Of a stretch of DNA of 10,980 nucleotides, positions 6,279 through 10,980 are shown one piece after another (positions within the stretch are counted from its first letter, which is position 1; every line of letters begins with the position of its first letter). The notes under the pieces are model-generated. The model saw only the letters and a program-made list of their open reading frames with translations, was not told the origin of the DNA and searched no databases. The translations under genes were made by a program, and so were the position numbers. The stretch is from NCBI GenBank assembly GCA_030638305.1, contig DAOWEW010000081.1, positions 1-10,980 on the forward strand, written 5' to 3'. This DNA comes from Desulfobacteraceae bacterium. GTDB lineage: Bacteria > Desulfobacterota > Desulfobacteria > Desulfobacterales > ETH-SRB1.

Positions 6279-6304
6279 GGGAAAGTTATTTCGTCTCCGT
6301 TCCC
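6279..6304. repeat. Repeat block A, degenerate copy 2
   Basis: GGGAA, then AGTTATTTCGTC, then a CGTTCCC end. It resembles the palindrome at 4132-4167 with about six bases lost from the left arm, leaving only a 5-bp inverted repeat. It follows block B here but precedes it in copy 1. Confidence 0.45.
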
Positions 6305-6364
6305 GAGTATAGTATTATAAAAAGAGATAGAAAATCCTATAACCGGATGCAAAGCAATTAAAAA

Positions 6365-7816
6365 ATGACGAAGCTTAATCAAAAAAATATTCTTCTGGTC
6401 CATCCGCTGGGCTACCGGAAGGAATCTGCCGGCAGGGATATTTCCAGGCTGGCAAACATCGTCCCTCCTCTTGGGCTGGCAAGTATTGCTGCCTATCTGG
6501 AAAAGGAGGGTATTAATGCGAATATTGTTGACTGCTATGCCAGGCCTGACTCAGACTCGTTTATCCGTGACTACCTGCTAACAATAAAACCATCTTTTAT
6601 GGGGCTGAGCTGCACAACCTCCACCTTTTTTGATGGTATTCGCATTGCAGATCTGGCCAGAAGTTTTTTGCCTGATATAAAAATTGTATTCGGCGGTCCG
6701 CATGTTTCAGCACTTAAGAATCAAATACTTGAAAAATTTGAAGTAGTTGATTTTGTTGTAGTTGGTGAAGGTGAGCAGACCCTTACTGAACTGATTGGGA
6801 AAAGCCATGAGGAGGCCGATTCAGTGCAGGGGCTTGTATTGCGGGATGCAAAAGGCGAGATTTGTTTTACCGGCCACAGAACTAAGACAGTTAAGCTTGA
6901 TAGTTTGCCATTTCCTGCTTATGAAAAACTCTCAGGGTATCCTGATGTATACAAGTTGCCAATTTTCAACTATCCCAAAGCTCCAAATTCAAGCTGCATT
7001 TCAAGCCGTGGCTGTCCATATGCCTGCAGTTATTGTGACAGATCGGTGTTCCGCCGCAGTTTCCGGTATAACTCGGCAGAGTATATGTACGAGCATCTGA
7101 AATACCTGAAGAAGCGTTTCGGAATACGTCATATTATTTTTTATGACGATCAGTTTACTTTCAACCGGCAGAGGATTGAAGATTTTACGAGGATGATGAT
7201 TGACAGGCCGCTGGGAGTGACTTTTAATTGCGCTGTCAGAGCGGAGCATATAGATTTAGAACTGCTTCGCCGTTTAAAAGTTGCCGGTTGCTGGATGATC
7301 AGCCTTGGTATAGAGACTGGAGATCAGCATCTTTTGGCACAACACCGTCGAAATGTGAATTTGAATTTTTTGGCAGAAAAAATACATTTGATAAAAAAGG
7401 CCGGAATACGTGTTAAAGGGCTTTTGATGATAGGATTGCCTGGTGAGACAGAGAATAGTATCAAAAAAACAATGGATTATGTTTTTTCGCTTCCTGTAGA
7501 CGATATCAACCTGGCGAAGTTTACTCCTTTCCCCGGGGCGCCGGTTTACGAAAATATACGTGAACTTGGAGAATTTAATGAAGACTGGGAAAAAATGGAC
7601 TGCATGCATTTCCAGTTCATCCCAAATGGAATGACAAAGGAGCGCATGGAAGAACTCTTCCAGCTATTTTACAAAACCCATTTTTTGCGTCCCAAAGTCC
7701 TTTGGAATTACACTTCAATGCTGTGGTGTTCTCCTGACAGTTGGTCACGTTTTGTTCGAAATATAGCGGATTTTCTCAATTTTGCCAGAAGCAACAAACG
7801 GTTGGGATGTACCTGA
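6365..7816 (+). CDS. B12-binding-domain radical SAM protein (BchE/HpnJ-like class)
   Basis: The protein has 483 residues. The cobalamin-binding-like domain (about 1-150) shows PPLGLASIAAYLEKEG (34-49), IVDCYARP, VFGGPHVSA (108-116) and VVVGEGEQTLTEL (131-143), the usual GG.H and GEGE marks. It too lacks DxHxxG. The radical SAM core has SSRGCPYACSYCDRS with C217, C221 and C224 for the 4Fe-4S cluster, then FYDDQFTFN (259-267), LGIETGDQHLL (314-324) and KGLLMIGLPGETENS (351-365). A C-terminal extension (about 400-483) is largely helical. Family members act on lipids, tetrapyrroles, phosphonates or peptides; substrate and reaction type cannot be told here. Only a weak CGGATG lies upstream of the ATG. 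It is AT-rich like the chromosome around it, unlike the first radical SAM gene, and the two proteins share only family motifs. It is convergent with dnaK. Confidence 0.92.
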   Translation: MTKLNQKNILLVHPLGYRKESAGRDISRLANIVPPLGLASIAAYLEKEGINANIVDCYARPDSDSFIRDYLLTIKPSFMGLSCTTSTFFDGIRIADLARSFLPDIKIVFGGPHVSALKNQILEKFEVVDFVVVGEGEQTLTELIGKSHEEADSVQGLVLRDAKGEICFTGHRTKTVKLDSLPFPAYEKLSGYPDVYKLPIFNYPKAPNSSCISSRGCPYACSYCDRSVFRRSFRYNSAEYMYEHLKYLKKRFGIRHIIFYDDQFTFNRQRIEDFTRMMIDRPLGVTFNCAVRAEHIDLELLRRLKVAGCWMISLGIETGDQHLLAQHRRNVNLNFLAEKIHLIKKAGIRVKGLLMIGLPGETENSIKKTMDYVFSLPVDDINLAKFTPFPGAPVYENIRELGEFNEDWEKMDCMHFQFIPNGMTKERMEELFQLFYKTHFLRPKVLWNYTSMLWCSPDSWSRFVRNIADFLNFARSNKRLGCT

Positions 7817-7954
7817 TTTAACGATAAGCGAACATTGGTTGCTCCCTTCGTTTTCTGGCTTAATAGAGGTGGTTGGACCGTCAGGCTATGTTTAGATAGA
7901 TATTATAGAATGTGCAAAACAATAGAGGGGGAGGGGCAGAGAGTCTCTACCTCC

Positions 7955-7982
7955 GGATCTTGTTTGAGTGGATCTTATTTGA
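7955..7982. repeat. Tandem 13-bp direct repeat
   Basis: GGATCTTGTTTGA (7955-7967) and GGATCTTATTTGA (7970-7982) differ at one base and are two bases apart. It is a minor repeat in the convergent spacer between the second radical SAM gene and dnaK. Confidence 0.5.
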
Positions 7983-7985
7983 TTT

Positions 7986-8017
7986 GTCGGGTGGGAAACC
8001 ATTTTTTCCCACCCGAC
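7986..8017. terminator. Perfect 13-bp hairpin in the convergent spacer
   Basis: GTCGGGTGGGAAA (7986-7998) and TTTCCCACCCGAC (8005-8017) are perfect reverse complements with a 6-nt loop. Placed between converging genes, it could end transcription from either side. Neither strand has a long T-run right after the stem, so it may be Rho-assisted or act to stabilise 3' ends. Confidence 0.5.
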
Positions 8018-8043
8018 TATCTATATTACTTTGTAACCGTTTA

Positions 8044-8094
8044 CGGTTCACAGTTAACGGTTGATCAAAACATAAAACCGTTAACTGTAAACCG
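8044..8094. repeat. 19-bp inverted repeat downstream of dnaK
   Basis: The arms 8044-8062 and 8076-8094 are reverse complements at 18 of 19 positions, with a 13-nt loop. The core is GTTAACGGTT. It begins 20 bp after the dnaK stop on the minus strand. The stem could stop or stabilise the dnaK transcript. The simple GTTAACGG-type composition also resembles dispersed extragenic repeats that I recall from delta-proteobacterial genomes. Confidence 0.5.
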
Positions 8095-8113
8095 ACAACC
8101 GAGAACGATCACA

Positions 8114-10039
8114 TTACTTTTTCTCGTCTTTTACTTCTTCAAAATCGGCATCTACAACATCTTCATCTGGGGATGAAGAAGCTCCTGCCTGTTGTGCACC
8201 TGCTGCACCTGCATCTGGTTGTTCTCCAGCCTGAGATGCCTGTTGATACATGGCTTCAGCCACTTTGTGTGAAGCTTGAGTCAATTCATCGCTCAAACGT
8301 TTGATTTCCGCTTCATCATCACCTTCCATTGCTTTTTTAAGCGGGCCTATTGCATTTTCAACTTTAGTCTTGATGGCACTATCTACCTTATCTCCAAGCT
8401 CTTTTAAAGATTTTTCAGTAGAATAGATCAAAGAGTCTGCAGTATTGCGAGCTTCTACCAAAGACTTTTTCTTTTTGTCATCTTCTACATGAAGTTCCGC
8501 ATCTTTGACCAGGTTATTTATTTCTTCCTTTGACAAACCGGAAGAGGCTGTTATTTGGATTGACTGCTCCTTGCCTGTAGCCTGATCTTTCGCAGCCACA
8601 TTCACAATACCGTTGGCATCTATGTCAAAGGTTACTTCTACCTGGGGCATACCTCTTGGTGCGGGCGGTATGCCAACAAGTTCAAAACGCCCAAGGGTTT
8701 TATTGCCGGCAGCCATTTCCCTTTCTCCCTGCAGAACATGAATGGAAACCGCAGGCTGGTTGTCGGCAGCGGTTGAAAAAGTCTGGCTTTTTTTGGTAGG
8801 AATTGTTGTGTTTTTTTCGATCAGCTTTGTCATAATGCCGCCCAAAGTCTCAATTCCAAGAGAAAGAGGCGTAACATCAAGGAGAAGAACGTCCTTAACA
8901 TCTCCTTTAAGCACACCCCCTTGAATGGATGCGCCTATTGCAACTACTTCGTCAGGGTTAACGCTTTTGTTAGGTTCTTTACCGAATATTCTTTTAACTC
9001 TTTCCTGAACAGCCGGCATACGAGTCATGCCGCCAACAAGTACAACTTCATCAATTTCTTTTGGAGATAAGCCTGAATCTTTAAGTGCAATTTGGCAAGG
9101 TCTTTCCAGCTTATCGAGCAAATCACTTATAAGCGCTTCAAGTTTGGCTCTTGTCAGCTTTATATTAAGGTGCTTTGGCCCACTGGCGTCAGCAGTTATG
9201 AATGGCAAATTTACATCTGTTTCCATTGATGTGGATAATTCCATCTTGGCTTTTTCGGCAGCTTCTTTAAGACGCTGCAAAGCCATTTTGTCGTTTCTTA
9301 TATCAATGCCCTGATCTTTTTTGAATTCGTCTGCCATATAATCAATAAGACGAAGGTCAAAATCTTCTCCACCAAGATGAGTATCACCATTGGTAGACTT
9401 TACTTCAAAAACACCTTCTCCGATTTCAAGGACGGATATATCAAATGTACCTCCACCAAGATCAAAGACAGCGATCTTTTCTTCGCCTTTCTTGTCCAGA
9501 CCATAAGCAAGTGATGCAGCAGTCGGTTCGTTTATAATTCTTAAAACATTCAGGCCTGCAACCTTTCCGGCATCCTTGGTTGCCTGGCGCTGGCTGTCGT
9601 TAAAATATGCGGGCACGGTTACTACTGCGTCCGTAACTTTTTCCCCAAGGTACTCCTCTGCTGTTTTCTTGATATTTGCCAGTATAAAAGACGATATTGC
9701 TGCAGGACTGTGTTGTTTACCACGAAGATTTATTCGTATATCACCATTGCTTGCCTGTTCAAGTTTGTAAGGAAGTATTTTGATATCGTTTTGTACTTCA
9801 GGTGAAGCAAATTTTCGCCCTATAAGTCTCTTTACGGCAAAAACCGTATTTTCCGAATTTGTGATTGCCTGTCTTCTTGCAATCTGGCCTACCAATCTCT
9901 CACCACTTTCTGTAACGGCAACAACAGAAGGGGTCGTACGCCCTCCCTCGGGGTTGGTTATTACCTTTGCTTCACCCGCTTCCATTACAGCCACACATGA
10001 ATTTGTGGTGCCAAGGTCAATTCCTATTACCCTACCCAT
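8114..10039 (-). CDS. dnaK: Molecular chaperone DnaK (Hsp70)
   Basis: The 641-residue protein is a standard full-length bacterial DnaK. The N-terminal ATPase domain (1-385) contains [14 protein letters not shown] (5-18), [13 protein letters not shown] (168-180), [15 protein letters not shown] (191-205) and [18 protein letters not shown] (332-349). The conserved linker [13 protein letters not shown] (383-395) leads to the beta substrate-binding domain (to about 505) and the helical lid (about 505-600). A flexible Gly/Ala/Gln-rich tail ends [12 protein letters not shown]. It folds client proteins through ATP cycles with DnaJ and the exchange factor GrpE. AAGGAGG lies six bases before the ATG. 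grpE is 23 bp upstream in the same direction, so both probably share one transcript. No dnaJ follows; the gene is last in the operon, with inverted repeats beyond the stop. No unusual residue was noticed. Confidence 0.99.
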   Translation of the reverse strand: MGRVIGIDLGTTNSCVAVMEAGEAKVITNPEGGRTTPSVVAVTESGERLVGQIARRQAITNSENTVFAVKRLIGRKFASPEVQNDIKILPYKLEQASNGDIRINLRGKQHSPAAISSFILANIKKTAEEYLGEKVTDAVVTVPAYFNDSQRQATKDAGKVAGLNVLRIINEPTAASLAYGLDKKGEEKIAVFDLGGGTFDISVLEIGEGVFEVKSTNGDTHLGGEDFDLRLIDYMADEFKKDQGIDIRNDKMALQRLKEAAEKAKMELSTSMETDVNLPFITADASGPKHLNIKLTRAKLEALISDLLDKLERPCQIALKDSGLSPKEIDEVVLVGGMTRMPAVQERVKRIFGKEPNKSVNPDEVVAIGASIQGGVLKGDVKDVLLLDVTPLSLGIETLGGIMTKLIEKNTTIPTKKSQTFSTAADNQPAVSIHVLQGEREMAAGNKTLGRFELVGIPPAPRGMPQVEVTFDIDANGIVNVAAKDQATGKEQSIQITASSGLSKEEINNLVKDAELHVEDDKKKKSLVEARNTADSLIYSTEKSLKELGDKVDSAIKTKVENAIGPLKKAMEGDDEAEIKRLSDELTQASHKVAEAMYQQASQAGEQPDAGAAGAQQAGASSSPDEDVVDADFEEVKDEKK

Positions 10040-10062
10040 TGTTTTCCTCCTTATAATTATAT

Positions 10063-10641
10063 CTAATCTGTTTGTTGTTTTTTAGAAACTACGACCATTG
10101 CCGGCCTTAGTAATCTTTCATTAAGTATATAACCTTTTTGAAGCTCTTTTATAACTGTATTTTGCGAATGTTTATCGGTCTCCTCCTGCATGACAGCCTG
10201 ATGAAAATTAGGATCAAAAGTTTTTTCCAGTGATTCAATTTGTTTTAAACCAAAATCCCCCAAAATTTTAACTAATTTTTTAAGGGTCATATCAATGCCT
10301 TCAATTAGACCATTGTTTGAGTTCTTTTTATCTTTTGATGAATCTATTGCCAGTTCCAAATTGTCAATAATCAGAAGTAATTCCTTAAGTAAGGATTCAT
10401 TTGCGAATTTTTTAAACTCGGACATTTCGCGAGCAGAGCGTTTTTTATAATTTTCGAATTCAGCAGAAACTCTCAAGAAGCGATCATATGTTTCTTTGAG
10501 TTCCTCTTCTACAGATTTAACACTTTTTGAAGAATCAATGGTCTTGTTTGAATCTTTTTTTGAGGATACTTCATTATCTGCAACATGCTTGTCATCCGCA
10601 GCTTCTTTTTTTATTTTTTCATTTTTATGGTTGGTCATCAA
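10063..10641 (-). CDS. grpE: Nucleotide exchange factor GrpE
   Basis: The 192-residue protein has a charged, disordered N-terminus (1-43, rich in Lys, Asp and Ser). A long dimerising helix follows with [20 protein letters not shown] (44-63) and NYKKR, then the GrpE beta domain (about 140-188): [16 protein letters not shown] (141-156) and [20 protein letters not shown] (167-186), which is the family signature. GrpE releases ADP from DnaK and acts as a thermal sensor in E. coli. ATG 10641 is followed directly by a second ATG; either could be used. GGAG lies about 12 bases upstream of the first. It precedes dnaK by 23 bp. No hrcA is seen between it and the upstream SRP RNA gene, unlike the hrcA-grpE-dnaK order of many bacteria, and no CIRCE palindrome is present. 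Confidence 0.98.
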   Translation of the reverse strand: MMTNHKNEKIKKEAADDKHVADNEVSSKKDSNKTIDSSKSVKSVEEELKETYDRFLRVSAEFENYKKRSAREMSEFKKFANESLLKELLLIIDNLELAIDSSKDKKNSNNGLIEGIDMTLKKLVKILGDFGLKQIESLEKTFDPNFHQAVMQEETDKHSQNTVIKELQKGYILNERLLRPAMVVVSKKQQTD

Positions 10642-10696
10642 ATAGAGTTGCTCCTACGTGTTATTTTCAGATTTTTTAAGGCCGGAAATTTGAACA

Positions 10697-10724
10697 AAAA
10701 TAATACCATATGTAAGAATGTCAA
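10697..10724 (-). promoter_or_regulatory. Probable sigma-70 promoter of the grpE-dnaK operon
   Basis: On the minus strand a perfect TTGACA (10724-10719) is followed after 16 bases by TATTTT (10702-10697), about 55 bp before the grpE start. It lies just past the SRP RNA 3' end. I see neither a sigma-32 CCCCAT-type -10 nor a CIRCE element, so heat control, if any, is not evident here. Confidence 0.55.
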
Positions 10725-10733
10725 GAGTTGTAT

Positions 10734-10980
10734 GGTTGTGCACCCTCTATCGAATCTTTTCTGAAATGTTTAAGCCAAAACTCGACCGGAATCAATCCAC
10801 GACACAGATCGCATCACTTATCGCTGCTTCCTTCCGGATCTGACGAGGTTCGTGATTGTCTGTTGCGCAGCGTCCGGTCAAGATGACTCGAAAACATTCA
10901 GGATAAAACTCTCTACAGGGAATTCAGCCCCGCATTAAGCGGATTTCGGGAATAGGGCACCGCTAGCTCCCCGCCTAGCA
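10734..10980 (-). ncRNA. ffs: Signal recognition particle RNA, large type with Alu domain (5' end cut by window edge)
   Basis: Read on the minus strand, the S domain is unmistakable: GAACCUCGUCAGAUCCGG followed by GGAAGGAAGCAGC (10835-10823) and UAAGUGA, the SRP54 (Ffh)-binding helix 8, enclosed by GACCGGA/UCCGGUC (10879-10873 with 10790-10784). Upstream of it is an Alu-type 5' domain with GGCGGGGAGCUAGCGGUGCCC, CCGAAAUCCGCU and GCGGGGCUGAAUUCCC, closely matching as I recall it the Bacillus subtilis scRNA. The 3' end UCGAUAGAGGGUGCACAACC matches its 3' arm too. The window ends within the first few bases, since the 5' arm ...UGCUAGG should begin GGUUG to pair with the 3' end. With Ffh and FtsY it directs nascent membrane proteins to the translocon; the Alu domain is linked to elongation arrest. 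The 3' limit is judged from pairing. Confidence 0.93.

Noticed and set aside
7835..8176. Plus-strand frame of 113 codons before and into dnaK
   Set aside because: It spans two inverted repeats and the antisense of the dnaK end, and has no ribosome site.
10642..10733. CIRCE element or sigma-32 heat-shock promoter before grpE
   Set aside because: No TTAGCACTC/GAGTGCTAA palindrome and no CCCCAT-type -10 were found; only a sigma-70-like promoter is visible.
10784..10879. Annotating only a short 4.5S-type SRP RNA of about 96 nt
   Set aside because: A 7-bp closing stem fits such a call, but the flanks match the Alu domain and 3' arm of the large type and pair with each other.
1..10980. CRISPR array, tRNA or rRNA genes
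   Set aside because: No regularly spaced repeats, cloverleaf or rRNA-like sequence was recognised by eye; the repeats present are only two copies each.

Overview
The window looks like the chromosome of a Gram-negative, AT-rich bacterium. The likely source is a Desulfobacterota-type (delta-proteobacterial) anaerobe. That placement rests on gene content (a DnaK ending in EEVKDEKK, GrpE, a YidD with its own signal peptide, two cobalamin-type radical SAM proteins) and is an inference; no marker gene here fixes the taxonomy. Ordinary housekeeping genes are mixed with accessory material.

Left part (1-2344, all minus strand). The window opens inside an insertion sequence whose transposase N-terminus resembles the ISAzo13 family. 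About 80 bp beyond the presumed IS end is a 156-residue cysteine-rich protein. Its N-terminus has the cysteine spacing of the tesmin/TSO1 (CXC/CRC) DNA-binding domain, best known from eukaryotes, and its C-terminus is a run of Cys/His zinc-binding knuckles. Next come a translationally coupled NfeD-like membrane protein and an SPFH/stomatin-like protein, a standard membrane-microdomain pair. A 371-bp stretch without a convincing gene (2318-2688) follows.

Centre (2689-6163). A secreted TPR protein with a TM2-like C-terminal membrane region overlaps the end of yidD, and the two probably form one minus-strand transcript. Divergent from yidD is a GC-richer B12-binding radical SAM gene (4383-5822). 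A small conserved-looking hypothetical gene on the minus strand (5903-6163) follows.

Right part (6164-10980). A second B12-binding radical SAM gene (6365-7816) is convergent with the grpE-dnaK operon (10641-8114, minus). The space between them holds two long, nearly perfect inverted repeats. Upstream of grpE, on the same strand, lies the signal recognition particle RNA gene, cut by the window's right edge. It carries not only the SRP54-binding S domain but also what reads as a complete Alu domain, so it is the large (Bacillus-type) form rather than the short 4.5S form expected in most proteobacteria.

The two radical SAM genes share an upstream 29-bp repeat block (26/29 identical) next to a second repeat block in swapped order. 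In both copies the 29-bp block also supplies a TTGCCC-N17-TAT motif facing left, towards yidD and towards the small hypothetical gene. The most unusual items are the bacterial CXC-domain protein, the Alu-bearing SRP RNA and this shared repeat/promoter module.
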